Positions 8,198 through 14,516 are shown, counted from the first letter of the stretch. The stretch is DNA of 22,291 nucleotides from Oscillospiraceae bacterium (GCA_019420135.1 JAHZHS010000007.1:5646-27936), one strand, 5' to 3'. Numbers and translations: made by a program. The notes: generated by a model not told the origin, from the letters alone.

Positions 8198-8243
8198 AGA
8201 AACGCCCCGTTCCTGGCCCATGGGTCAGGGACGGGGCATTTTG
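8198..8243. terminator. Bidirectional terminator between SRAP and TlpA-like genes
   Basis: A 34-base inverted repeat (8204-8237, gccccg...cggggc with near-complete internal pairing) has T runs on both sides when read on either strand. It ends the + strand MBL-SRAP operon and the - strand ccdA-tlpA operon. Confidence 0.85.
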
Positions 8244-8263
8244 CAGAAGTTGAGGCAAAAACT

Positions 8264-8926
8264 TTACCCGGCAGCGGGCAGGATCATGTCGATGCCGGTC
8301 TGGATGGTCTCCTTGTCCAGCGCGCCGAAGGCATGGGCAACCAGATAGCCCTCAGCGTCGATGAAATAGGTGGTGGGCAGGGCGTTCACGCTGTAGGTGA
8401 TAGAGGCGTTGTACTCGGTATCGTAGTAGACGGGGAAGGTGTATCCCTGCTCCGCAATGAAGGAGGAGGCTGCATCCACCGTTTCCCGGGAACCGTCGGT
8501 GGCATTGACCATGACAAAGTGGATATCATCGCCGTACTCGGCATAGATCTCCTCAAAATCGGGCATCTCGCTCTTGCAGGGGCCGCACCAGCTGGCCCAG
8601 AAGTTCAGCACCACCGGTTTGCCGAGAAAATCCGACAAGTGCACTTCGTTGCCTTCCAGGTCGGTGACGGTGAAGTCGGGGGCGGTCATGCGCTGGGCCT
8701 CGCTGTCGGAAGCATCCCCAGCGGAATCCGCCGCGCCATCCTCGGGGGTGTCTGCGGAATTGCTGCCGGACGGCTCCGCGGTGTTGTCAGTCTGGGAGGC
8801 GCCGGGCTCGGCTGCCAGGGTGTCTGGGGCAAACTGGTTGCCCAGCTGGTTGTACAGCAGGGCAGCAGCGCCCAGAACCAGCACAAAGGCGGCGGCCACG
8901 ACAATGAGGGGCAGAATCTTTCTCAT
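8264..8926 (-). CDS. Membrane-anchored TlpA/ResA-like thiol-disulfide oxidoreductase
   Basis: A 220-aa extracytoplasmic thioredoxin. An N-terminal signal-anchor (residues 5-24) is followed by an acidic, Ser/Ala-rich linker (about 35-78), then a TlpA-type domain from residue 80 (APDFTVTDLEGNEV). The active site is W113-C114-G-P-C117, and the cis-proline loop is ALPTTYF. No lipobox cysteine is seen, so it is probably tethered by its helix. It follows ccdA by 17 bp with AAAGGAG before the ATG. CcdA would supply electrons; the client could be surface thiol proteins or peroxide and methionine-sulfoxide repair partners. No cytochrome c maturation genes are nearby, so general extracytoplasmic reduction is likelier. 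Confidence 0.93.
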   Translation of the reverse strand: MRKILPLIVVAAAFVLVLGAAALLYNQLGNQFAPDTLAAEPGASQTDNTAEPSGSNSADTPEDGAADSAGDASDSEAQRMTAPDFTVTDLEGNEVHLSDFLGKPVVLNFWASWCGPCKSEMPDFEEIYAEYGDDIHFVMVNATDGSRETVDAASSFIAEQGYTFPVYYDTEYNASITYSVNALPTTYFIDAEGYLVAHAFGALDKETIQTGIDMILPAAG

Positions 8927-8943
8927 ACAAAACTCCTTTCCGG

Positions 8944-9606
8944 TCAGCTCAGAGCGGTCAGCAAACGGCCCAGAAGGCCGGTCATCATCAGCACACCAAT
9001 GAGGATCAGCAGTCCGCCGCTCACGGCATTGATGATGCGGTAATGGCCCTTGACCCAGTCAAAGGCGGATTTCAGCCGGTCGATGAGCACCGCGCTGAAG
9101 AGGAAGGGCACCCCCAGGCCCAGGGAGTAGGCCAGCAGCATGAGCATGCCTTCCCCCACATGTCCCTGCTGGGAGGCCAGCAGCAGGGCCGAACCCAGAA
9201 AGGCGCCCACACAGGGCGTCCAGCCGATGGAAAAGATCACCCCGAACAGGGCGGAGGAGAAAAATCCCAGGTTGGAGGTATCCACCGAACGCCGTCCTCC
9301 GGCAAACAGATTGAGCCGCAGCACGCCCAGATAGTTGAGGCCGAAGATGACGACGATGAGACCGGATACAATGTTGACGGCGGTCTGATACCGGGTCAGC
9401 AGGCTGCCCAGGGTCCCGGCCAGGGCGCCCATCAGCACAAAGACGACAGTAAAGCCCAGCACAAAGCCCAGGGCGCAGGTCAGCGTCCGGCGGATGCTGC
9501 GCTCGCCGCCGCCCGCAAAGTAGGAGATATAGATGGGCAGCATGGGCAGCAGACAGGGGGAAACGAAGGTGATGATGCCTTCCAGAAAGAGAATGAAATA
9601 CTGCAT
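8944..9606 (-). CDS. ccdA: CcdA-type transmembrane electron carrier (DsbD core)
   Basis: A 220-aa polytopic protein with six hydrophobic segments, the usual CcdA size. It carries electrons from cytoplasmic thioredoxin to extracytoplasmic partners through two membrane cysteines: C18 in FVSPCLLPMLP and C132 in GWTPCVGA, both in the family's characteristic Pro-Cys context. A longer open frame starts at 9663, but the ATG at 9606 has AAAAAAGGAGC just upstream and starts with the first helix. It is first gene of a two-gene operon with the TlpA-like gene and is divergent from a Crp/Fnr regulator, which likely controls it. Confidence 0.93.
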   Translation of the reverse strand: MQYFILFLEGIITFVSPCLLPMLPIYISYFAGGGERSIRRTLTCALGFVLGFTVVFVLMGALAGTLGSLLTRYQTAVNIVSGLIVVIFGLNYLGVLRLNLFAGGRRSVDTSNLGFFSSALFGVIFSIGWTPCVGAFLGSALLLASQQGHVGEGMLMLLAYSLGLGVPFLFSAVLIDRLKSAFDWVKGHYRIINAVSGGLLILIGVLMMTGLLGRLLTALS

Positions 9607-9680
9607 GGGCAGGCTCCTTTTTTGTTTCGGGGCGGACAGACCCGTGTTTTGCCCCGGCAACATCGCCGGGTATGGCGTTC

Positions 9681-9686
9681 AGTATA
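9681..9686 (-). promoter_or_regulatory. Candidate -10 box of the ccdA-tlpA operon
   Basis: TATACT on the minus strand, in an AT-rich patch, about 75 bp before the ccdA ATG. The -35 position holds only TGGCAA, a poor match, which would fit activator-dependent transcription. Confidence 0.45.
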
Positions 9687-9719
9687 TCATAACTATATAA
9701 GGTTTGCCAGGAATTTTCC

Positions 9720-9732
9720 GTGACCTTGTCAC
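9720..9732. promoter_or_regulatory. Candidate Crp/Fnr-family operator palindrome
   Basis: A perfect 5-bp dyad, GTGAC-CTT-GTCAC, close to the half-site TGTGA/GTGAC used by Crp-type proteins but with a 3-bp instead of 6-bp spacer. Its centre is about 52 bp upstream of the inferred ccdA start and about 57 bp upstream of the regulator's own start. Confidence 0.4.
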
Positions 9733-9747
9733 ACAGCGCTGCCCGGT

Positions 9748-9776
9748 TTGACATCGGGGCAAAAGCGTTTTATACT
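9748..9776 (+). promoter_or_regulatory. Promoter of the Crp/Fnr regulator gene
   Basis: Consensus TTGACA (9748-9753), 17 bp, TATACT (9771-9776), 38 bp before the ATG. Confidence 0.85.
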
Positions 9777-9814
9777 CACCATAGTAAATTCTTTTCGAGG
9801 GCGGGGGTCGGACC

Positions 9815-10474
9815 ATGTCGTTTGCAGAATACTTCCCTGTGTGGGACAAGCTGGACAAGGCGCAGCAGCAGATGCTTCTGGATGCCGTGACCCTGCGCAG
9901 CGCCAAGGCAGGGACCATCCTGTACAGCGGCGGCTCCGACTGCCTGGGGCTGGTGGTCGTCCGGTCGGGACGGCTGCGGGCATACAGCCTGTCGGGGGAG
10001 GGGCGGGAGATCACCCTCTACCGTCTGTTCGAGCGGGATATCTGCCTGATGACCTCCTCCTGTATGATGCAGAATCTCCAGTTCGATGTGACCATCGAGG
10101 TGGAGAAGGATGCTGAGTTCTGGGTGATCCCGCCCGCTGTCTACCGGGACCTGACCGAGCAGTCCCTGGCGGCGGCCCGCTATACCAACGACCTGCTGGC
10201 CACCCGCCTGTCCGACGTCATGTGGCTGATGGAGCAGATCCTGTGGAAAAGCTTTGACAAGCGCCTGGCGGAGTTCCTGCTGGAGGAGAGCGCCATCGAG
10301 GGCTCGGACCAGCTCAGCCTCACCCATGAAAAGATCGCCAACCACCTGGGGACCGCCCGGGAGGTGGTCACACGGATGCTGCGCTATTTTCAGGGGGAGG
10401 GGATGGTCCGCCTCACCCGCGGTGCGGTGGAACTGACCGACACCGATGCCCTTGCCAAACTGGCCGGACGCTGA
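9815..10474 (+). CDS. Crp/Fnr-family transcriptional regulator
   Basis: A 219-aa regulator. Residues about 20-120 form a cyclic-nucleotide-binding-like beta barrel (GTILYSGGSDCLGLVVVRSGRLRAY), followed by a long dimerisation helix and a C-terminal winged helix (LTHEKIANHLGTAREVVTRMLRYF, about 165-190). The recognition helix TAREVVTRML is the Crp/Fnr type. The four-cysteine FNR cluster ligands are absent, so it is not a classic oxygen-sensing FNR; the effector is unknown. The gene is divergent from ccdA-tlpA across a 208-bp region holding both promoters and a GTGAC/GTCAC dyad, so control of thiol-disulfide transfer is the likely role. A strong terminator follows. Confidence 0.92.
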   Translation: MSFAEYFPVWDKLDKAQQQMLLDAVTLRSAKAGTILYSGGSDCLGLVVVRSGRLRAYSLSGEGREITLYRLFERDICLMTSSCMMQNLQFDVTIEVEKDAEFWVIPPAVYRDLTEQSLAAARYTNDLLATRLSDVMWLMEQILWKSFDKRLAEFLLEESAIEGSDQLSLTHEKIANHLGTAREVVTRMLRYFQGEGMVRLTRGAVELTDTDALAKLAGR

Positions 10475-10497
10475 GCCGGCAGCATTTACAACAGACA

Positions 10498-10554
10498 AAG
10501 CCCGCCGGGGCCCGTCTCCTGCCATGCAGGAGGGGACGCCCGGCGGGCTTTTTG
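10498..10554. terminator. Strong terminator between converging genes
   Basis: aagcccgccggggc (10498-10511) pairs with gcccggcgggctt (10538-10550), with a nested ctcctg/caggag pair, followed by five T residues on the + strand. It ends the Crp/Fnr gene and lies between it and the converging CNNM gene. Confidence 0.88.
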
Positions 10555-10577
10555 TGCTGGGGGAAATGCCGCAAATT

Positions 10578-11834
10578 TTATTTTTCTTCCTCTTCGGGAA
10601 CGGGGGTGACGACGACCTTGATCTTTTCCACCCGCTTGCCGTCCATGGCCAGGACCCGGACGCTGACGTTTTCATACTGGAAGGTGTCTCCCACCTCGGG
10701 GATGCGGGCCAGCTCGGCCATGACCCAGCCGCTCACCGTCACCACGTCCAGTTCCTTGTCGATGTCCAGCCGTTCAAACAGCTTCTGGACGTTGGTGTTG
10801 CCCAGAACTTCATATTCGTTCTCGCCGGTCTGCTTGATCTCCTCCACGACCTCGTCGTGCTCGTCCCAGATCTCGCCCACCAGCTCTTCCAGAATGTCCT
10901 CCATGGTCACGATGCCCACCGTGCCGCCAAACTCATCCATGACCACGGCCAGATGGGATTTGCTTTTCTGCAGATCCTGCAGCAGCTCACCGATCAGCTT
11001 GTTGCCGGTGACATAAATGGCCGGACGAATGATGGAAGCAATGTCCTTGTCGGTGTGGTAGACGTAATTGTGGAAGTCCTTCTGGTAGAGAATGCCGATG
11101 ATGTGGTCGATGCTGTCCCGGTAGACGGGGATACGGGAGTATCCCGTCTCGGCAAAGATGGGGGCGATATCCTCCTTGGAATCATCCACCGACACGGCGG
11201 TCAGGTCGATGCGGGGGGTCAGAACGTCGATGGCTTCGGTCTCGGTAAATTCAATGGCATTGCGGATCAGCGAGCCCTCCTGGGTATCGATGCCGCCCTC
11301 CTGTTCCGCCTCGTCCACGATGGTCAGCAGTTCTTCCTCGGTGACGGCCTGGCTGTCGGAGGAGCGGAAGATCAGGGACAGCAGCTTTTTCCACAACCCG
11401 AACAGAAAGTTGAAGGGGGTCAGCACGAACATCAGGACGTTGAGCAACGGCGCCGAAAACTTGGCGAAAGCCTCGGGGGATTCTTTGGCGATGCTCTTGG
11501 GGGAGACCTCACCGAAGATCAGCACCACCACAGTGGTGACCGCGGTGGAGACGCTGGGCCCGGCATCGCTGCCCAGCCAGTCCACAAAGAGCAGGGTGGC
11601 CAGGGAGGCGCAGGCGATGTTCACGATGTTGTTGCCGATCAGGATGGTGGACAGCAGGCTGTCGTAGTTCTCCGACATGCGCAGCACCAGGCGGGCACGT
11701 TTGTCGCCCTTTTCCGCCATGTTCTTGATGCGGATGCGGTTGAGCGAGGAGAACGCAGTCTCGGTGGCCGAAAAATAGGCCGACATGACTACGCAGGCAA
11801 TAATGATGAATATTGAGACGGTATCGTCGTTCAT
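10578..11834 (-). CDS. CNNM/CBS/CorC-HlyC transporter-type protein (hemolysin C family)
   Basis: A 418-aa protein of the CNNM (DUF21) family linked to divalent cation (Mg2+/Co2+) efflux. The membrane domain spans about 1-150 with hallmark motifs SATETAFSS (22-30), GNN (67-69) and FGEVSPKS (107-114). A CBS pair follows (about 200-315; RIPVYRD and MDEFGGTVGIVTMEDILEELVGEI are typical), then a CorC_HlyC domain (about 335-412) and an acidic tail EEEEK. Family members bind Mg-ATP at the CBS pair; older hemolysin annotation is not meaningful. I use ATG 11834 with AAGGAAGG upstream; the open frame to 12014 extends into a structured leader. The 283-nt leader carries its own promoter and a short upstream ORF, suggesting attenuation control. 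Confidence 0.92.
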   Translation of the reverse strand: MNDDTVSIFIIIACVVMSAYFSATETAFSSLNRIRIKNMAEKGDKRARLVLRMSENYDSLLSTILIGNNIVNIACASLATLLFVDWLGSDAGPSVSTAVTTVVVLIFGEVSPKSIAKESPEAFAKFSAPLLNVLMFVLTPFNFLFGLWKKLLSLIFRSSDSQAVTEEELLTIVDEAEQEGGIDTQEGSLIRNAIEFTETEAIDVLTPRIDLTAVSVDDSKEDIAPIFAETGYSRIPVYRDSIDHIIGILYQKDFHNYVYHTDKDIASIIRPAIYVTGNKLIGELLQDLQKSKSHLAVVMDEFGGTVGIVTMEDILEELVGEIWDEHDEVVEEIKQTGENEYEVLGNTNVQKLFERLDIDKELDVVTVSGWVMAELARIPEVGDTFQYENVSVRVLAMDGKRVEKIKVVVTPVPEEEEK

Positions 11835-11879
11835 GAATGTATTCCTTCCTTGATGATCCCCGCGGGAAACTCTTACCCG

Positions 11880-11928
11880 GCTGCGGGAGCATTGCCCGCA
11901 GCTTCCGGCGGGGGAGACTGCGCCGGAA
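11880..11928 (-). promoter_or_regulatory. Two adjacent hairpins in the CNNM leader, near the start codon
   Basis: On the minus strand a perfect 8-bp hairpin TTCCGGCG/CGCCGGAA (11903-11928) is followed at once by a perfect 8-bp hairpin GCTGCGGG/CCCGCAGC (11880-11902). Neither is followed by a U run, so they are structural or antiterminator-like elements rather than terminators. Confidence 0.6.
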
Positions 11929-11937
11929 AAAGACAAC

Positions 11938-12043
11938 AAAAAGGCACAGCCCCTTCGCCTGGTTGGACGTCCGGCACAGCCTGCCGCGCCATGGCGGAAG
12001 GTCTGCCCCGGCACGACCCGTTCAGGCGGGAGCCATGCCTTTT
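11938..12043 (-). ncRNA. Folded RNA domain with terminator-like closing stem in the CNNM leader
   Basis: Read on the minus strand, AAAAGGCAUGGCUCC (12043-12029) can pair without interruption, allowing G-U pairs, with GGGGCUGUGCCUUUUU (11953-11938). The stem continues inward as CGCCUG (12028-12023) with CAGGCG (11961-11956) after a two-base bulge. Inside lie further hairpins, including ggtc/gacc with tgc/gca (12018-12000) and CGCCAUGGCG. The 3' arm runs into UUUUUGUUGUCUUUUU. This could be an unrecognised riboswitch or attenuator. I could not match it to a named class by eye. Confidence 0.5.
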
Positions 12044-12044
12044 G

Positions 12045-12089
12045 CTATATGCAACAGTATGGGTTGGCATCACTGTCGATGTCGGCCAC
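12045..12089 (-). CDS. 14-codon leader peptide upstream of the CNNM gene (candidate)
   Basis: A short reading frame GTG...TAG encodes M-A-D-I-D-S-D-A-N-P-Y-C-C-I. A GGAGG ribosome site (12098-12102) lies 8 bases before the GTG, and a good promoter lies 35 bp further upstream. Aspartates at positions 3, 5 and 7 and a proline at 10 recall the acidic/proline-rich leader peptides that sense low Mg2+ by ribosome destabilisation (mgtL type); two adjacent Cys codons precede the last codon. The stop codon ends one base before the 5' arm of the long closing stem, so a ribosome paused near the end would cover that arm. Function is inference; reading frame, ribosome site and geometry are seen directly. 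Confidence 0.5.
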   Translation of the reverse strand: MADIDSDANPYCCI

Positions 12090-12123
12090 TGTCAATTCCT
12101 CCGGTTCTGTAAGATGTTACTAC

Positions 12124-12152
12124 ATCATACCGCAATTTTTCACAATTCGCAA
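12124..12152 (-). promoter_or_regulatory. Promoter of the CNNM gene
   Basis: On the minus strand TTGCGA (12152-12147), 17 bp, TATGAT (12129-12124). Transcription would start near 12117 and give a 283-nt leader. Confidence 0.65.
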
Positions 12153-12227
12153 TGGGGTATCCCAAAATATCCCCGGAAATCATGAAAAAACAGTCCGGAT
12201 ATGCCCTGGAACCGGGCAATCTGCGCA

Positions 12228-12246
12228 GAAAAACGGGCGTCAGCCC
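12228..12246 (-). terminator. Weak terminator after the DUF2798-like gene
   Basis: On the minus strand, short stem GGGC-tgac-GCCC followed by G and a run of T residues, about 10 bp after the stop codon. The stem is only 4 bp, so efficiency is uncertain. Confidence 0.4.
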
Positions 12247-12256
12247 ACAAGGAGGA

Positions 12257-12745
12257 TCAGCCCTGTGCCGGAGCAGTCTTTTCGGCGTCGGCAGCCAGCT
12301 GCTTGCGGAAAAGGGTGCGGAAGATCAGCCGGGTCAGCGGGCCGCAGTAGAGCAGCTGCCACAGCAGGGCCATGGGCAGGTTGAGGCCGAAGGTCTGCAC
12401 CCAGGTGCCGAAGCTGGGGGTCTTGAACAGCAGGGTGGCGATGAGGCTCATAACCGGGCACATGATGCAGACGATCATGAGGGAGGTGGCGTAGGTGATG
12501 AACTGGGGACGGTCGGTGGGACGCATGAAGGTGAAGGCCAGGCGCACGGCCAGCTTTTCCACCACAAAGAACTCGAGGATGAAGGCGATGGGCGCCATGA
12601 TAGGCAGCTCATGCAGCGCCAGCAGGAAGGTGATGTTTTCCACACCGCCCCGGGCCAGAGCCACGTTGTAGACGATCATTCCATAGACCATGAGCAGGGC
12701 CATGATGATGGTGAAAACAATGTTCTGAAATAAGGTTTTCGGCAT
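12257..12745 (-). CDS. DUF2798-like integral membrane protein
   Basis: A 162-aa protein with four predicted membrane helices: FTIIMALLMVYGMIVYNVAL near the start, a second around PIMAPIAFILEFFV, a third at SLMIVCIMCPVMSLIATLLF and a fourth at LPMALLWQLLYCGPL. The first and third share an M-x-x-x-M/P-x-M pattern, suggesting an internal duplication, which is typical of DUF2798-type proteins as I recall them. Function is unknown. An open frame extends to 12856, but AAAGGAGAA lies directly before the ATG at 12745 and the upstream part runs through a terminator hairpin. It is monocistronic on current evidence. Confidence 0.7.
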   Translation of the reverse strand: MPKTLFQNIVFTIIMALLMVYGMIVYNVALARGGVENITFLLALHELPIMAPIAFILEFFVVEKLAVRLAFTFMRPTDRPQFITYATSLMIVCIMCPVMSLIATLLFKTPSFGTWVQTFGLNLPMALLWQLLYCGPLTRLIFRTLFRKQLAADAEKTAPAQG

Positions 12746-12799
12746 GATTCTTCTCCTTTGATAGTTTTGGTGATCGGCAAATATCTGTGGCAGAGGGGC

Positions 12800-12840
12800 A
12801 AAAAAACAGAAGCAGCCAAACTTTCGTTCGCTGCTTCTGT
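12800..12840 (-). terminator. Terminator-like hairpin in the leader of the DUF2798-like gene
   Basis: On the minus strand ACAGAAGCAGC (12840-12830) pairs perfectly with GCTGCTTCTGT (12816-12806), followed by at least six more T residues. It is about 55 bp before the ATG and about 20 nt after the inferred transcription start, so it could act as an attenuator rather than a plain terminator. Confidence 0.75.
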
Positions 12841-12865
12841 CTGCGCGACCTACCATTTGTACAGG

Positions 12866-12895
12866 AGTATAACACGCGCAAAACCCGCTTCGTAA
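12866..12895 (-). promoter_or_regulatory. Candidate promoter of the DUF2798-like gene
   Basis: On the minus strand TTACGA (12895-12890), 18 bp, TATACT (12871-12866). The -10 is good and the -35 is weak; the -35 falls within the small hairpin that precedes it. Confidence 0.4.
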
Positions 12896-12908
12896 GCGTT
12901 TTTTTTAC
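12882..12908. terminator. Bidirectional-looking terminator downstream of the ArsR operon
   Basis: Short perfect stem cgctt/aagcg (12886-12898, loop cgt) with eight T residues on the + strand side and a GGGTTTT tail on the minus strand. No + strand gene ends here, so its natural use is probably the minus strand operon that stops at 12995. Confidence 0.5.
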
Positions 12909-12994
12909 TTTTGTCGGAATGACCGGAATCCTTGCGATAGGTGTGAGCAGATTTTGTGGAAAGATGGCTCACTTGTCGCCTTCAAACCCTTGCT

Positions 12995-13138
12995 TCAGAA
13001 CCTCGCAGTGACATCGGCTGACGGTCTTCGCCGGCGGCCGAAAATAGGCGGTAGGGCGGACTGTCGGCGGTGTTTGAGGACACAGGCCCGGCAGTTGCCG
13101 TGGCCGGGGCAGGTCTGCTTGTGACAAGGGCAATCCAC
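12995..13138 (-). CDS. Small cysteine-rich protein (CPC...CPGHGNCRAC)
   Basis: A 47-aa frame with a dense cysteine motif at its start: M-DCPCHKQTCPGHGNCRAC. The spacing C-x-C-x(4)-C-x(5)-C-x-x-C with an HG before the fourth cysteine resembles short Firmicutes proteins of the type CxCxxxxCPRHGxCxxC (I recall DUF6485-like families), which probably bind a metal. The remaining half is arginine-rich and less family-like. The start is GTG with GGAG 7 bases upstream; it lies 28 bp after the thioredoxin gene on the same strand, before the operon's terminator. A role in handling a thiophilic metal or metalloid with its neighbours is inference. Confidence 0.6.
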   Translation of the reverse strand: MDCPCHKQTCPGHGNCRACVLKHRRQSALPPIFGRRRRPSADVTARF

Positions 13139-13166
13139 GGCATTGCTCCAACGGGAGAGCAGGGGC

Positions 13167-13493
13167 TCACCGTGCTTTCTGCAAAAGCTCGGCAGCCTGG
13201 GCCACCGTCAGCACCTGGCCGGCACTGACCACCTTGCCGTTGACAGCCAGGGCGGGGGTGCTCATGACACCGTAGGCCGCGATTTGGGTAAAATCGGTCA
13301 CGTGGCCGATGGTGGCGTCGATGCCCAGCTGGTCCAGCGCCGCGCGGGTATTGGCTTCCAGCTGGTTGCACTTGGCACAGCCGGAGCCCAGCACTTCCAC
13401 TTTCATGCTGCCGGATGCGGCAGTCCCTGCCGGAGCCGCGGATGCCCCGCAGCAGCAGGATGTGGTTTCTTTCTTTTTACCAAACAGTCCCAT
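13167..13493 (-). CDS. Thioredoxin-like redox-active disulfide protein (TM0996/thioredoxin_3 type)
   Basis: A 108-aa protein. The core from residue 30 (MKVEVLGSGCAKCNQLE) is the small thioredoxin_3 fold with active site C39-A-K-C42; MSTPALAVNGKVVS carries the cis-proline. These proteins often sit beside permeases of the ArsP/YraQ group. The N-terminal 29-residue extension is unusual: it has a lysine-rich start and a triple cysteine (CCC, 13-15) that could bind metal. AGGAGG about 10 bp upstream supports the longer start. The gene is 18 bp after the permease stop and 28 bp before the cysteine-rich gene, so it is in the same operon. A role in reducing substrates for the permease is likely but not shown. 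Confidence 0.9.
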   Translation of the reverse strand: MGLFGKKKETTSCCCGASAAPAGTAASGSMKVEVLGSGCAKCNQLEANTRAALDQLGIDATIGHVTDFTQIAAYGVMSTPALAVNGKVVSAGQVLTVAQAAELLQKAR

Positions 13494-13511
13494 AATAAAT
13501 GACCTCCTTAA

Positions 13512-14516
13512 TTATAAAAACAAAAACGAAAACAGATTGAAGAGATATCCCACCAGAATAATACCGATGGTGCAGATGGCGATGAAGATGCCCAGCAGTT
13601 TGGGCTTTACCGCCTTGCGCAGCATGACGAGGGAGGGCAGCGACAGGGTGGTCACCGCCATCATGAAGCTGAGCACGGTGCCCAGCTGGGCGCCCTTGGC
13701 CAGCAGGGCTTCGGCGACGGGGATGGTGCCGAAGATGTCGCCGTACATGGGGACGCCCACCGCCACGGCCAGCACCACGCCCAGGGGATTGCGGCTGCCC
13801 AGGATGGTGGCGATCCAGCTTTCGGGGATCCAGTTGTGGATGACGGCACCGATGCCCACACCCACCAGAATATAGGGAAACACCTTGCGGAAGGTGGAGA
13901 CCATCTGCTCCCGGGCGTAGACCAGGCGCTGTCCCTGGGTGAGGGTGGGGGCGTCGATGTCGGCGGCACGGGTAGCCCGGATGAAGGGTTCCACCTCATC
14001 TTCCAGGTGCATGGCTTCGATCAGGCTGCCGCCCACCACCGCCACGGCCAGTCCCACCACGGTGTAGGCCGCGGCGATCTGCCAGCCGAAAATGCTGGTG
14101 AGCAGCAGCAGGCTGCCCAGATCCACCATGGGCGAAGAGATCAGAAAGGAGAAGGTCACGCCCAGGGGCAGGCCCGCGCTGGTAAAGCCGATGAACAGCG
14201 GGATGGAGGAACAGGAGCAGAAGGGGGTCACGGTGCCCAGCAGGGCGGCAAACAGATTGGCTCCGATGCCGTGGAAGCGCCCCAGCAGCCGCTTGCTGCG
14301 CTCGGGCGGGAAGTAGCTCTGGATATAGCTGATGAGGAAGATCAGCACGCACAGCAGAATGGTGATCTTGATGACATCATACAGAAAGAACTGAAGGCTG
14401 CCGCCGATCCGGGTGGTCACATCCACCGACAGGGCGGCCAGCAGGCGGCCGATGAGAGCGTTGAGCCATTTCATGCCCAGCAGCTGGTCCTGCACAAAAT
14501 TCCAGATTAATGACAT
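13512..14516 (-). CDS. ArsP/YraQ-like permease (DUF318 family)
   Basis: A 334-aa permease with about eight membrane helices. It carries the family signature TPFCSCSSIPLFIGF (97-111) with cysteines 100 and 102 in a membrane helix, and the related repeat GVPMYGDIFGTIPVAEALL in the second half. Members include ArsP, an exporter of trivalent organoarsenicals, and YraQ-type permeases of unknown substrate. Its ATG lies inside the end of the ArsR gene (10-nt overlap), which indicates translational coupling, and the thioredoxin gene follows. A methylarsenite or other thiol-reactive metalloid substrate is plausible; arsenic specificity cannot be proved from the sequence. Confidence 0.9.
   Translation of the reverse strand: MSLIWNFVQDQLLGMKWLNALIGRLLAALSVDVTTRIGGSLQFFLYDVIKITILLCVLIFLISYIQSYFPPERSKRLLGRFHGIGANLFAALLGTVTPFCSCSSIPLFIGFTSAGLPLGVTFSFLISSPMVDLGSLLLLTSIFGWQIAAAYTVVGLAVAVVGGSLIEAMHLEDEVEPFIRATRAADIDAPTLTQGQRLVYAREQMVSTFRKVFPYILVGVGIGAVIHNWIPESWIATILGSRNPLGVVLAVAVGVPMYGDIFGTIPVAEALLAKGAQLGTVLSFMMAVTTLSLPSLVMLRKAVKPKLLGIFIAICTIGIILVGYLFNLFSFLFL

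Noticed and set aside
6549..8258. A 569-codon minus-strand frame opposite the MBL and SRAP genes
   Set aside because: It spans a terminator, a promoter and two genes with intact catalytic motifs on the other strand.
11938..12043. Assignment of the CNNM leader RNA to a known metal riboswitch (M-box, yybP-ykoY, Ni/Co)
   Set aside because: Only short fragments resemble these classes; their conserved cores are not recognisable by eye, so I leave it unassigned.
12746..12856. N-terminal extension of the DUF2798-like protein to an ATG at 12856
   Set aside because: The extension reads through a terminator hairpin, while a strong ribosome site lies before the ATG at 12745.
12969..13151. A 60-codon minus-strand frame (and a third frame to 12982) over the cysteine-rich gene
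   Set aside because: Neither has the ordered cysteine motif; the frame at 12995-13138 is favoured by motif and ribosome site.
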